Shown: in pieces, positions 1 to 8,239 of the stretch
Layout: each line of letters opens with the position of its first letter
How positions within the stretch are numbered: position 1 is the first letter of the stretch
NCBI RefSeq assembly: GCF_015689335.1
Contig: NZ_CP065053.1
Span: 5,208,001-5,272,000 of the forward strand
Reading direction: 5' to 3'
DNA: 64,000 nt
Origin: Massilia antarctica
GTDB taxonomy: Bacteria > Pseudomonadota > Gammaproteobacteria > Burkholderiales > Burkholderiaceae_D
Made by a program: the position numbers and the translations under genes
Notes under the pieces: model-generated
Told to the model about the DNA's origin: nothing
Seen by the model: only the letters and a program-made list of their open reading frames with translations
The model's database searches: none

Positions 1-150
1 CAGGCGTTGCGTCACGGCGACGGCGTGGCCAAGAACGCGGGCCAGGCCAACCGCCTGCAGGAAGCGGCCAACCATGCCAACACCCCATGCGAGAGCGATG
101 CGCCGCTGGGCGAGTGGGTGGTCAACCGCAGGACCGCCGGCCACTCCTGA
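1..150 (+). CDS. C-terminal end of a Sel1-repeat-like protein (partial)
   Basis: These are the last 49 codons of a gene that begins left of the window. The visible tail carries one repeat-like stretch, ALRHGDGVAKNAGQANRLQ, whose G-x-G-V-A-K-N core resembles the end of a Sel1/TPR-like repeat; such repeats form alpha-solenoids that bind other proteins. The tail then ends in a short polar segment with one Cys and no membrane helix. Only one repeat can be seen, so the family call is tentative and the rest of the protein and its role are unknown. Confidence 0.45.
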   Translation, partial: QALRHGDGVAKNAGQANRLQEAANHANTPCESDAPLGEWVVNRRTAGHS

Positions 151-197
151 GCGGCGCCGGTGCGCGCTTGATGCTGGCGTGCCGGGTGGGGTGCATA

Positions 198-258
198 TGC
201 AATTCGGTTGCATTTGCACCCCGCTTGGGCTATGATTGTGTTTTGCAACACAGTTGCA
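198..258. promoter_or_regulatory. Two TGCAA-N5-TTGCA palindromes upstream of the MerC-family gene
   Basis: Two 15-bp inverted repeats of the same form lie 46 bp apart: TGCAATTCGGTTGCA at 198-212 and TGCAACACAGTTGCA at 244-258. A further palindrome, TGCATATGCA, abuts the first at 192-201. The second site starts 45 bp before the ATG of the MerC-family gene. Paired sites of identical architecture suggest a dimeric repressor. Because MerC-like genes often belong to metal regulons, a metalloregulator such as Zur is a reasonable guess, but the regulator is not in the window and the motif was not matched to a known consensus. Confidence 0.5.
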
Positions 259-288
259 CCAAGCGGCAGCGCAAGGCGGGGCAGGTCG

Positions 289-696
289 ATGATAAAACGC
301 GTAATTGGAGTGGCGGACTACGCCGGCATGACGGCGGCCGCACTGTGTTTGCTGCACTGCCTCGGCCCGCCGCTGTTGCTGGCCGTCTTTCCGCTGATGA
401 ACTGGTTCCCGCATGACGACGGCCTGCACGCCTGGCTGCTGATCCTGGTCGCGCTGCCGGCGCTGGTCGCCCTGGTCGCCGGCTTTCGCCAGCACCGGCG
501 CGCGCTGGTGCTCGCGCTTGGCGCTTGCGGTTTCGCCTGCTGCTGCGCGGCGGTACTGGTCGCCGGTCCCCGTTACGGCCACGGCGCCGAAGCCATCCTC
601 ACCAGCATCGGCGGCCTGTTCATCTTTTCCGCCCACCTGAAAAACCGGTCGTTCTGCGCCGGCTGTGCGCTGGACAAGCAGCCGGGCTGCTGCTGA
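289..696 (+). CDS. MerC-family inner-membrane protein
   Basis: A 135-aa polytopic membrane protein of the MerC family. Four hydrophobic segments are visible, roughly residues 12-31, 42-63, 69-93 and 103-117. Cysteines cluster as in the family: C18 and C22 in the first helix, the run CGFACCC around residues 79-85, and a Cys-rich tail (CAGC near 123, terminal CC). MerC proteins move Hg(II) in mer operons, but standalone chromosomal members like this one, with no mer genes nearby, are often tied to zinc or other metal homeostasis. The ATG at 289 was chosen because it begins the first membrane segment; an upstream in-frame ATG at 208 would read through the operator-like palindromes. Likely regulated by the sites at 198-258. 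Confidence 0.8.
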   Translation: MIKRVIGVADYAGMTAAALCLLHCLGPPLLLAVFPLMNWFPHDDGLHAWLLILVALPALVALVAGFRQHRRALVLALGACGFACCCAAVLVAGPRYGHGAEAILTSIGGLFIFSAHLKNRSFCAGCALDKQPGCC

Positions 697-788
697 GCGG
701 CCGGCGACCCGGATTGGCGATCCGCTCATCGAGGCGGTGCGCTTTCTTGTATCATGTGCAGCTTTGATTGTCAGATCAGGATCACCGC

Positions 789-884
789 ATGTTTGCTTTG
801 AAATTGAGCGTCGCCAACAAGCTGCGCACCCTCGCCGCCATCGACAAATGCTTGCAGAAGCAGGGTGGCCGACATGGTGCGTGA
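789..884 (+). CDS. Possible 31-aa ORF or gene remnant overlapping DUF2809
   Basis: An ATG preceded by GATCAGGATCACC opens a 31-codon frame beginning MFALKLSVANKLRTLAAIDK and ending in TGA at 882-884, inside the start of the next gene. The amphipathic N-terminus looks like real coding sequence, so it may be a leader peptide translationally coupled to the DUF2809 gene, or the surviving start of a longer gene lost by deletion. No family is recognised. Confidence 0.3.
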   Translation: MFALKLSVANKLRTLAAIDKCLQKQGGRHGA

Positions 885-1257
885 CCGACGCTGGATTGCT
901 GCCGGATGTGTCATCGTGATTGCGTGCGGCTTAGCGACGCGTAAATATCCCTCGGTGTTGTCGCATTACTTCGGGAACTATCCGGGCGATGCGCTATGGG
1001 CCTTGCTGGTGTTCCTGTTGTGGGCGTTTTGCCTGCCGCGCGCGAAAACCGGCACCTTGGTCGTGCTGGCGCTGGGCACCGCGTTCGCGGTCGAGTTTTC
1101 TCAGCTGTACCAGGCGCCCTGGATCAGGCATGTGCGTGCCACGACCTTGGGGCATCTGGTCCTCGGTGGCGGCTTCGACTGGCGCGACCTGGTCGCCTAC
1201 ACGGTGGGCGTGGCCGTCGGCGGCTTGCTGGACCGGGCGCGCGGCATGCTGCGCTAG
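874..1257 (+). CDS. DUF2809-family membrane protein
   Basis: A 127-aa membrane protein with about four hydrophobic stretches and the family signature of DUF2809: the N-terminal ATRKYPSVLSHYFGNYPGDA segment, the central AVEFSQLYQAPWI motif, and the terminal GGFDWRDLVAYTVGVAVGG. Its function is not known. The ATG at 874 has an AGGG-type ribosome site 8 bases upstream; a GTG at 865 is an alternative. The start lies inside the short frame 789-884. Its TAG stop overlaps the stop of the convergent topoisomerase gene in a shared CTAG. Confidence 0.75.
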   Translation: MVRDRRWIAAGCVIVIACGLATRKYPSVLSHYFGNYPGDALWALLVFLLWAFCLPRAKTGTLVVLALGTAFAVEFSQLYQAPWIRHVRATTLGHLVLGGGFDWRDLVAYTVGVAVGGLLDRARGMLR

Positions 1258-2366
1258 CCTGCCGCCTTGCGCCTGGCGGGCGGTTCCTGCAAGCGCTGCT
1301 GCAGGAACGCCACCACGGCCGCTTCTTCCGGCTGCAATTCGTGCAGGTCCTCGACCAGCTCGCGCCGCGTGCTCTCGCGCATGGCGTCGAGCACGGTGCC
1401 ATCGAGATAGGCGTCGAGGATCGCCGGATGCACATAGCACTTGCGGCAAATCGATGGCGTGTTGCCCAGCTTTTCCGCCACCGATTCGATCGCGCGCACA
1501 ATGTTTTTCTTCGCTTGCGCTTCGGAGTCGACCTTCTCGAATTCCTGCAGCGCCAGCGCCGCCAGCACCGTGCCCGACCAGGTGCGGAAATCCTTGGCGG
1601 TGTAGTCTTCGCCGCTAATGTCGCGCAGGTAGTCGTTGACGTCGGACGAGTCGACCGTATGCGCATTGCCGTCGTCATCTTCGTAGTGAAACAGTTCCTG
1701 CCCCGGCAGGTCGCGGATGCGGCTGATGATGCGCGCCAGGCGCTTGTCCTCCACCTTGACGTTGTGGAACACGCCGCTCTTGCCGCGAAAGCGGAACTGG
1801 ACCGCCTTGCCGTCGATGCGAACATGGCGGTCGCGCAGGGTGGTCAGGCCGAATGATTTGTTCTGGCGCGCATATTCCTCGTTACCGATCCGCATCATGG
1901 TCGCTTCCAGCAGATACACGATGGTGGCGAGCACCTTTTCGCGCGGCAGGCCGGCTCGCTTGAGATCGGCGTCGACGGTGCGGCGGATCGCGGGCAGGGC
2001 CTTGCCGAAGCTGATCATGCGTTCGTATTTGACTTCGTCGCGCAGCTTGCGCCATTTGGCGTGATAGCGGTATTGCTTGCGCCGCCTGGCATCGCGCCCG
2101 GTGGCCTGCAGGTGGCCGTTGGCCAGTTTGCAGATCCATACGTCGGTCCAGGCCGGCGGAATGGCGAGGGCGCGGATGCGTGCCAGGGTGGTTTCGTCGG
2201 TGACGGACTCGCCGCTCGTGTCGAGGTAGATGACGTGCTTGCCGTTCGCCTTGCGCGTGATGCCGGGCGCGCTGTCGCTGACGTAGCGCAGTCCCGCGGA
2301 TTTGGCGGCGGCGAGCACATCGCCGGAGGGGGGCGCACTCGCGGCGCCGGGTTCGTCTCTTTTCAT
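1254..2366 (-). CDS. DNA topoisomerase IB (poxvirus/eukaryote-like)
   Basis: A 370-aa type IB topoisomerase, which relaxes supercoils through a 3'-phosphotyrosyl intermediate and needs no ATP. The N-terminal domain (residues about 25-110) contains IPPAWTDVWICKLANGHLQA, typical of bacterial members. The catalytic domain follows, with the KRAGLPREKVLATIVYLLE and RIGNEEYARQNKSFGLTTL segments, KSGVFHNV, and the C-terminal nucleophile Tyr311 in CYVHPAILDAY. Length is normal for the bacterial enzyme. The acidic and Pro-rich first 20 residues are poorly conserved. Convergent with DUF2809, sharing the tetranucleotide CTAG for both stop codons; no operon partner. Confidence 0.92.
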   Translation of the reverse strand: MKRDEPGAASAPPSGDVLAAAKSAGLRYVSDSAPGITRKANGKHVIYLDTSGESVTDETTLARIRALAIPPAWTDVWICKLANGHLQATGRDARRRKQYRYHAKWRKLRDEVKYERMISFGKALPAIRRTVDADLKRAGLPREKVLATIVYLLEATMMRIGNEEYARQNKSFGLTTLRDRHVRIDGKAVQFRFRGKSGVFHNVKVEDKRLARIISRIRDLPGQELFHYEDDDGNAHTVDSSDVNDYLRDISGEDYTAKDFRTWSGTVLAALALQEFEKVDSEAQAKKNIVRAIESVAEKLGNTPSICRKCYVHPAILDAYLDGTVLDAMRESTRRELVEDLHELQPEEAAVVAFLQQRLQEPPARRKAAG

Positions 2367-2613
2367 GGTTGGCTCGGTCGTGTCAGGGGGACAGCGCTTG
2401 TGCTGCCGGTGTCACGCGAAATAGTACACGCGGCTGGACCGAGCGGCGATTCGCTTGGCGCGCGGACGATGCGCCGTGCCCTTGCGCTAGCGGGCCGGTG
2501 CGCGTTAAGCAAAAATACAAGCCCGAAAGGACCGTTGATTGATAAAATGGCAAACTTTCCTCCGATCGGCGCGCCGCTGGTGGCTTCGTGATGTTTTCAT
2601 GATAAGGATTCCC

Positions 2614-3162
2614 ATGTTTAAAAAACCGCTGTTAGCGCTGGCCTTGATGAGCGGTGCGCTGTCCGCCAGCGCCGCCACGCAAACGTACGATTGGTCGTAC
2701 AAGGGCTTTACCTATAACGAAGAGGGCAGTGGCCGCATTGGCGTTTTCGATCCGGCGATAGAAGTCGATGGCCGCTTCGTGGTCGACGACAAGAATGCCG
2801 ATGGCAAGTTCAGCGTCGATGAGGTTCTGTCGTTCGTGCACGCTGGGCGTGATTTCACGAAAGGCTACGATTCTGTGCAGCAGTTTTCATTCACGCCCGG
2901 CGGCACGCTGAATTTCACTGCGGGTGCCGCCTGGCACGATGACATCTACAGCTATGGACTGGTCATTGTGACGGGCGAATACATCGGCTACGGGTTTCAC
3001 GATCCAGTGGGGGGGCGCCATGGCAGCGCTACCTGGCTCTGGAGCGATCAGACCAAGCTGACCGTGACGGCGGTACCGGAACCGCAGACCTGGATGATGC
3101 TGGGCGCCGGCGTGCTGCTGGCCGTGGGCGCGAGCCGCCGCCAGAAGCCAGCCTCGCGCTAA
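2614..3162 (+). CDS. PEP-CTERM sorted exported protein with an EF-hand-like loop
   Basis: A 182-aa exported protein. The N-terminal signal peptide (MFKKPLLALALMSGALSASA) is followed by a beta-rich body and a C-terminal PEP-CTERM tag: the Pro-Glu-Pro motif in AVPEPQTW, a hydrophobic helix, and a short basic tail ending RRQKPASR. In this system the exosortase XrtA cleaves the tag during export, often with exopolysaccharide production; the XrtA-type locus begins near 61.8 kb. Residues 59-70 (DKNADGKFSVDE) match a 12-residue EF-hand loop. The ATG at 2614 was chosen over upstream in-frame codons because AAGGA sits 6-10 bases before it and it starts the signal peptide. Confidence 0.88.
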   Translation: MFKKPLLALALMSGALSASAATQTYDWSYKGFTYNEEGSGRIGVFDPAIEVDGRFVVDDKNADGKFSVDEVLSFVHAGRDFTKGYDSVQQFSFTPGGTLNFTAGAAWHDDIYSYGLVIVTGEYIGYGFHDPVGGRHGSATWLWSDQTKLTVTAVPEPQTWMMLGAGVLLAVGASRRQKPASR

Positions 3163-3189
3163 TCGACAGCAGTGTCGTACAGTGTCCGG

Positions 3190-3993
3190 ATGCGCGTCGG
3201 CGAGCTTGACCTGAACGTGCGCCAGGTGGGCAGCGGCGCCCCTTTTCTCTGGGCGCACGGCTTGCTGTCATCGATCGAGGCGGAAGACGCGCTCGACCTC
3301 CTCCAGTGGCGGCATTTTCCCGCGTCCTTGCGCCTGGTGCGCTACGACGCGCGCGGGCATGGGGACAGTGCGCCCGGCGCCCAAGCGGGCTGGGACGTGC
3401 TCGGGCAAGACATGCTGACCCTCGCCACCACCCTCGGCGAGAGCCGCTTCGTCGCCGGCGGCTGGTCGATGGGTTGCGCCAGCGCGCTGCACGCCGCCCT
3501 GCTGGCCCCCGCGCGCATCGATGGCCTGGTGCTGATGCTGCCACCGTCGCTGTGGGAAGCGCGCGTCGCCCAGGCCGCCCGGTACCGGCGCGCCATCGCG
3601 CTGGCCCAGGTCATGGGGCCGGCGCGCTTCGCCAGACTCGTCGCCAGCGAGGCGGGCGCCGCGCTGCCGCCCTGGCTGCTGAACGCCGCACCGCATTTGG
3701 CCGCGCGCGCCCGGCACGGCATGCGCCAGCTCAGCGCGCCGGCCTTGCTCACCTTGTACCAGGGCGCGGCCGCATCCGACCTGCCGCCGCGCGCGGCTCT
3801 GGCGGCGCTCGGCGCCATCCCGGCCCTGATCGTCGGCTGGACCGGCGACCCGGTGCACCCGCTGGAGTCGGCACGGGAACTGCAGCGCCTGCTGCCAAGG
3901 TCCAGCTTGTTCATTGCACAAAACCATGATGACGTGCTGAGCATTCCCGCACGCCTGCGCGCCTTCGTCCAGGCCACCGCCCGGCGCGCCTGA
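3190..3993 (+). CDS. Alpha/beta-fold hydrolase
   Basis: A 267-aa alpha/beta hydrolase. The oxyanion region is LWAHGLLSS near residues 20-28, and the strand-loop RYDARGHGDS (51-60) is typical. The nucleophile elbow GWSMG places Ser93. A charge-relay Asp is likely in GWTGDPVHP and the catalytic His in NHDDVL near the C-terminus. There is no signal peptide, so it is cytoplasmic. The substrate cannot be told from sequence. The ATG at 3190 starts the conserved core; a GTG at 3172 would add six residues. It stands 28 bp behind the PEP-CTERM gene but nothing links the two functionally. Confidence 0.82.
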   Translation: MRVGELDLNVRQVGSGAPFLWAHGLLSSIEAEDALDLLQWRHFPASLRLVRYDARGHGDSAPGAQAGWDVLGQDMLTLATTLGESRFVAGGWSMGCASALHAALLAPARIDGLVLMLPPSLWEARVAQAARYRRAIALAQVMGPARFARLVASEAGAALPPWLLNAAPHLAARARHGMRQLSAPALLTLYQGAAASDLPPRAALAALGAIPALIVGWTGDPVHPLESARELQRLLPRSSLFIAQNHDDVLSIPARLRAFVQATARRA

Positions 3994-4012
3994 GCGCGGC
4001 TGAAGCGCGCCG
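3982..4012. terminator. Possible hairpin at the end of the hydrolase gene
   Basis: CGGCGCGC at 3982-3989 pairs with GCGCGCCG at 4005-4012 across a 15-base loop, overlapping the stop codon of the upstream hydrolase. No U-tract follows, so it is only a weak terminator candidate. Confidence 0.3.
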
Positions 4013-4236
4013 CCTTGTGTCGCGCAAAATTCGCCGCTGAAACTGTTGTTGTTCCGTCCCGCAATGATATTTTCCATGTGGAATAATGTACACTCGGGAG
4101 TATCGACCGGTTGGCGCCATATCCCGCGCCGGCCATGCAGCGGCGGGCGAGCAGCGAGGTCCGCCAGCGCTACATCCCCGGCCCAGCCCCGCCGATTCGC
4201 CGTCTTACAACTGGTCCGACAATCGCCCCACACCTC

Positions 4237-6957
4237 ATGCTTACCCATCGCCGCTGGATTTCCGGCCCCGTGTCGCTCAAAGCGCGCTTCTCGCTGGCCG
4301 TTGGCATGCTGATCGTCCTGACCGCCACGGTGCTGACCCTCGCGGCGGTGCTGATCGTGCAGCGCGGCATCGAGACGGTGGTGGGCGAGCGCGAAGCATC
4401 GCTGATCAGCCAGGTGGCGCGCGACCTGGACAATAAATTCCTGATCCGCCAGCAAGCCCTGGTCCGCCTGGCGCACGACCTCGAAATCCGGCCTCACCCC
4501 TCGGCCGCCTTCCAGGACAAGCTGGAGCAGCATCACAGCATGGATGGCTTTTTTACCAATATATCGGTGCTCGATGCCCAGGGCGAGCACGTCGCCAACA
4601 TGGACTATCCGCAAAACCGCAGCCAGAGCAATTTTTCCACGCGCGACTATTTTCTCGACACCATACGCACCGACGGCCCGGTGATTTCCAAGCCGCTGCG
4701 CAGCCAGATCAGCGCGCGCCCGGTGGTGGTCATGACGGCGCCCATCCACGCCAAGGATGGCCAGATCAGCCACATCCTGATCGGCACGATCGACCTGGCC
4801 AAGAACAGCTTCATCAAGGAACTGTCGATCGCGCAGGTCGGCAAGACCGGCTACTTCTATCTCCTGAGCCGCGAGGGCGTGTTCGTCTCGCACCCCGACG
4901 AACGGCGCATCCTGCGCAGTATCGACGAGACTGGCAAGCGCGCGCCCTCGGTCGACCTGGCCCTGGGCGGCTTCGAAGGCACCTTGCGCTCGGCCGCCGA
5001 CAACGGCGCCGACGCGCTGGTGTCGTACAAACGCCTGGCCGCTACCGGCTGGCTGCTGTGCAGCGTGTATCCGACCGCGGAAGCATTCGCGGTCGCCAAC
5101 CAGATGCGCTGGAACGCGGCCATCATCGCCGCCGTGCTGCTGCTGGTGATCGGGCCGGTTGCCTGGCTGATGATCGACTGCCAGTTGCTGCCGCTGGCCC
5201 GCCTGGGCGCGCGCATGGCGGCAGGGCGCGGCGCGGTGGCGCAGGAGGGGCCGTATGCGGACGATGAAATCGGCGAGCTGTGGCGCGCGTTCGACACCCT
5301 GATGGCCGAGCGCGACCTGGCCGAGCGCGCCGTCGCCGACAGCGAGCGCAACCTGCGCATGGTGGCCGACAACGTCCCCGCGCTGGTCGGCTATGTCGAC
5401 AAGCACGAGCGCTTCGTGTTCGGCAACGAGCGCTACAGCGCCTTTTTCGGCGTCTCGGCGCGCCAGATTCCCGGCAAGAGCGTGCGCGAGGTGCTCGGCG
5501 AAGCGGTCTACCGGGTCAGCAAACCGTATCTGGACGCGGCGCTGAGCGGGCGCCCGGTGCGCTTCGAGCGCCAGGTGCTGCGTCACGGCGTGACCCAGTG
5601 GGACCGGGTCGCCTACAATCCCGATATCGATGCGGCGGGTGTGGTGCAGGGCTACTTCGTGCTGGCCGACGACATCACCGAACTGAAGGCAACCCAGCAA
5701 GTGCTGGCGCTGAGCGAAAAGCGCATCCTCACCATCGCCGACAACATGCCGGCCCTGATCGGCTATGTCGATACCGGCTATCGCTACACCTTCTGCAACC
5801 GCGCCTACGCCACCATTACCGGCATCGCGCCGGAAGACATCGTGGGCCGCACCGTCAGCGATGTGTTCGGACCCAAGGTATTTTCGGCGGTGGCGGCCCA
5901 GATGGCCGCTGCCCTGGCCGGTAGGCGGGTGTCGTTCGAGCGTGCCGCCGCCGAGCTCAAGGGCGAGCGCTACCTGCAGACCGACTACATTCCCGATACC
6001 GGCGCCGACGGCAAGGTGGCCGGCTTTTACACGATGGTGATGGACATCACCGAGCGCAAGGCGGCCGAGCTGGCCCTGGCCGCGCAGCAGCGCCTGCTGC
6101 ACACGGTGACCGACAACTTGCCGGCGCTGGTCAATTTCATGGACCGCGAGGGCCGCTTCGGCTTCGTCAACCGGCATCACGAAAGCTGGTTCGGGCGGCC
6201 GCTGGCGCGCATCCACGGCAGCCTGGTGAGCAGCTTGTTTTCCCCGGAAGAGGCCGAGGTGCACCAGCGCGCCTTCGATGCGGCTATGACGGGCACGACG
6301 GTCAAGTTCGATTTCGCGCGCATGCAGGGCAAGGAGAAGCGCCACTACCAGGCTACCTACATTGCCCAGGTCGACGCCGGCGGCGAGGTGGTCGGCGTGA
6401 CCGGGCTGGTCAACGACGTGACCGATGCCAAGCTGCTGGAAGAACAACTGAGCGCGCTGGCGCGCTTCGATGCGCTCACCGGCTTGCCGAACCGCACCCA
6501 ACTGACCGAGCGTATCGGCCGCGCCCAGACCCGCAGCGCCCGCAACGGCACGGTGATGGCGGTGATGTATCTGGACCTGGACAAATTCAAGTCGATCAAC
6601 GACAGCTTCGGCCACTGCGGCGGCGACACGGTGCTGGTCGAGTTCGGCCGCCGCCTGTCGGCCTGCGTGCGCCAGAGCGACACCGTGGGGCGCCTGGCCG
6701 GCGACGAATTCGTGATCCTGCTCGAAGGCTTGCAGAACGTGGGCGAGTGCGCGCTGGTGGCGCGCAAGATCATCAAGGTCATGGAGAAACCGTTCGACAT
6801 CGACGGCGTGGCGCGCATCGTCAGCACCAGCATCGGCGTGGCGACCGCCGAAAACGGCCGGGCCGGAGTCGACACCTTGCTCAAGCATGCCGACGACGCG
6901 CTGTACCGGGCCAAGGATTCCGGCCGCAACCGGTATGCGATGACCTCGGTGAAGTAG
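4237..6957 (+). CDS. Membrane diguanylate cyclase: Cache, three PAS domains, GGDEF
   Basis: A 906-aa receptor expected to make c-di-GMP from GTP. Order: transmembrane helix (about 15-41), a periplasmic dCache-type sensor (about 45-280, with the SNFSTRDYF and GKTGYFYLLSREG segments usual in this fold), a second helix (about 290-312), three PAS_4-type domains (about 370-485, 490-610, 620-735), and a C-terminal GGDEF domain. The catalytic motif is AGDEF, a variant usually compatible with activity, and the inhibitory I-site R-x-x-D (RQSD) sits five residues before it. The ATG at 4237 precedes the first helix; the in-frame extension upstream is low-complexity and was rejected. No clear ribosome site. 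Monocistronic. Confidence 0.9.
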   Translation: MLTHRRWISGPVSLKARFSLAVGMLIVLTATVLTLAAVLIVQRGIETVVGEREASLISQVARDLDNKFLIRQQALVRLAHDLEIRPHPSAAFQDKLEQHHSMDGFFTNISVLDAQGEHVANMDYPQNRSQSNFSTRDYFLDTIRTDGPVISKPLRSQISARPVVVMTAPIHAKDGQISHILIGTIDLAKNSFIKELSIAQVGKTGYFYLLSREGVFVSHPDERRILRSIDETGKRAPSVDLALGGFEGTLRSAADNGADALVSYKRLAATGWLLCSVYPTAEAFAVANQMRWNAAIIAAVLLLVIGPVAWLMIDCQLLPLARLGARMAAGRGAVAQEGPYADDEIGELWRAFDTLMAERDLAERAVADSERNLRMVADNVPALVGYVDKHERFVFGNERYSAFFGVSARQIPGKSVREVLGEAVYRVSKPYLDAALSGRPVRFERQVLRHGVTQWDRVAYNPDIDAAGVVQGYFVLADDITELKATQQVLALSEKRILTIADNMPALIGYVDTGYRYTFCNRAYATITGIAPEDIVGRTVSDVFGPKVFSAVAAQMAAALAGRRVSFERAAAELKGERYLQTDYIPDTGADGKVAGFYTMVMDITERKAAELALAAQQRLLHTVTDNLPALVNFMDREGRFGFVNRHHESWFGRPLARIHGSLVSSLFSPEEAEVHQRAFDAAMTGTTVKFDFARMQGKEKRHYQATYIAQVDAGGEVVGVTGLVNDVTDAKLLEEQLSALARFDALTGLPNRTQLTERIGRAQTRSARNGTVMAVMYLDLDKFKSINDSFGHCGGDTVLVEFGRRLSACVRQSDTVGRLAGDEFVILLEGLQNVGECALVARKIIKVMEKPFDIDGVARIVSTSIGVATAENGRAGVDTLLKHADDALYRAKDSGRNRYAMTSVK

Positions 6958-7098
6958 GCGCCGCCGCCCCGCGCACGGTGCAAGAAATGCCTTATCGATA
7001 ATTATTCACATGTCATGCCTTCGCATTTTTTCCCATTTCCCACAAGAAAATCCGAAATCTGGCATCCTGCCAGCTGGTATTCCATTTGCAGGCTGTGC

Positions 7099-7689
7099 AT
7101 GAACTATCTCGCCCATATTTACCTGGCCCGTTACAGCGACGAGGCGATGCTGGGCGCCTTGCTGGGCGATTTCGTCAAGCCCAACTCGGGCGCACGGTTC
7201 AGCGCCGTCACCGAAGCGGAAATCCTGATTCACCGCAAGGTCGACAGCTTTACCGACAGCCATCCGGTGGTGCTCGCCGCCAAGGGATTGTTCGATGGCC
7301 CGGGGCGGCGCTATTCCGGCATCCTGCTCGACGTTTATTACGACCATGTACTGGCCCTGCGCTGGGCGCGCTATTCCGACGTGCCGCTGGCCGACTTCAT
7401 CGCGCGCTTTTACGGCGCGCTCGACACCCATGCGGCCGTGCTGCCGCCCAAGCTGGCGCGGATTGCGCCCTACATGATCGAACAGGACTGGCTCGGTTCC
7501 TACCAGAGCTATGCCGGCATCGACATCGCGATCCGGCGCATTTCGACGCGCCTGTCGAAAAACGGCGACGTGATGCGCGATGCGCTGCACGACCTGAAAC
7601 GGCATGCCGGCGCCATCGCCGACGGTTTCGACGTGTTTTTCCCCGAATTGATGACTTTTGTAGAAAGCCAGCGCAATGAAAGACAATAA
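7099..7689 (+). CDS. acpH: ACP phosphodiesterase (AcpH family, DUF479)
   Basis: A 196-aa protein of the acyl-carrier-protein phosphodiesterase family, which removes the 4'-phosphopantetheine arm from holo-ACP. Family landmarks are the MNYLAHIYLA start, GALLGDFVKP, the metal-ligand-like HRKVDSFTDSHP, and DVYYDHVLA. The start at 7099 has GCAGG upstream and gives the canonical N-terminus. It overlaps the next gene by 14 bp, so the two are probably co-translated. Confidence 0.88.
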   Translation: MNYLAHIYLARYSDEAMLGALLGDFVKPNSGARFSAVTEAEILIHRKVDSFTDSHPVVLAAKGLFDGPGRRYSGILLDVYYDHVLALRWARYSDVPLADFIARFYGALDTHAAVLPPKLARIAPYMIEQDWLGSYQSYAGIDIAIRRISTRLSKNGDVMRDALHDLKRHAGAIADGFDVFFPELMTFVESQRNERQ

Positions 7690-8239
7690 ACACTATGCCG
7701 CGATTTGCCAGTTTTACGGCGACACCCGGGCCGAGCGCTCGGGCGTGCTCTTGACGGCGCATATCGATCAAGGCATCGCCCTGCTCGGCGCCATCGGCGC
7801 GCCGCTGCGCGCCATGGAAGCGTTCTGCATCCATCCGCTGGTGCAGGACGATGGCGCGCTGCTGGCCGCGCTGGCGCCCGGATCGGTGTTCAGCGCGCAC
7901 CAGCCCGATGCCGTGGTGGTGGCGCTGGCGATGGAATACCGGAGGGTGGCCAATGCCTATTTATCGCACCATTGCGAGGGCGCCGACGATGCGATCGAAC
8001 TGAGCTGCGTGGACGAAGTGAACCAGATGCTGATCGCCGATAAAGTCCAGAACCGCAAGGATTTCGAGCGCCATCACCTTGGCAAACATGCGCGCAGCGA
8101 CACCTTGCAGCTGTACTTCGGCAACTGGCTGCGCCGGCTCGGCGTGTCGGAAGAGCGCTACGCGCAGTTAAGCGGACGCGTCGGCGCTGCCGCCCCGCAG
8201 GCGCTTATTTCGGACGTGGCGGCGGCAGCACCGGGTTAA
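7676..8239 (+). CDS. Conserved hypothetical protein, HD-hydrolase-like features
   Basis: A 187-aa cytoplasmic protein that starts inside the 3' end of acpH. It has regularly spaced His and acidic residues (TAHIDQG, FCIHPLVQDD, LAMEYRRVANAYL) of the sort found in small HD-type metal-dependent phosphohydrolases, but a full HD motif could not be assigned. No signal peptide or membrane helix. The overlap with acpH suggests a shared role, perhaps in nucleotide or phosphopantetheine metabolism; this is inference. Its 3' end overlaps the convergent NTF2-like gene by 35 bp. Confidence 0.6.
   Translation: MKDNKHYAAICQFYGDTRAERSGVLLTAHIDQGIALLGAIGAPLRAMEAFCIHPLVQDDGALLAALAPGSVFSAHQPDAVVVALAMEYRRVANAYLSHHCEGADDAIELSCVDEVNQMLIADKVQNRKDFERHHLGKHARSDTLQLYFGNWLRRLGVSEERYAQLSGRVGAAAPQALISDVAAAAPG

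Noticed and set aside
3268..6888. A 1,206-codon open frame on the minus strand
   Set aside because: It lies antisense to the Cache-PAS-GGDEF gene and the alpha/beta hydrolase, and its composition (His/Ala/Gly/Arg-rich, no domains) is that of a GC-rich shadow frame.
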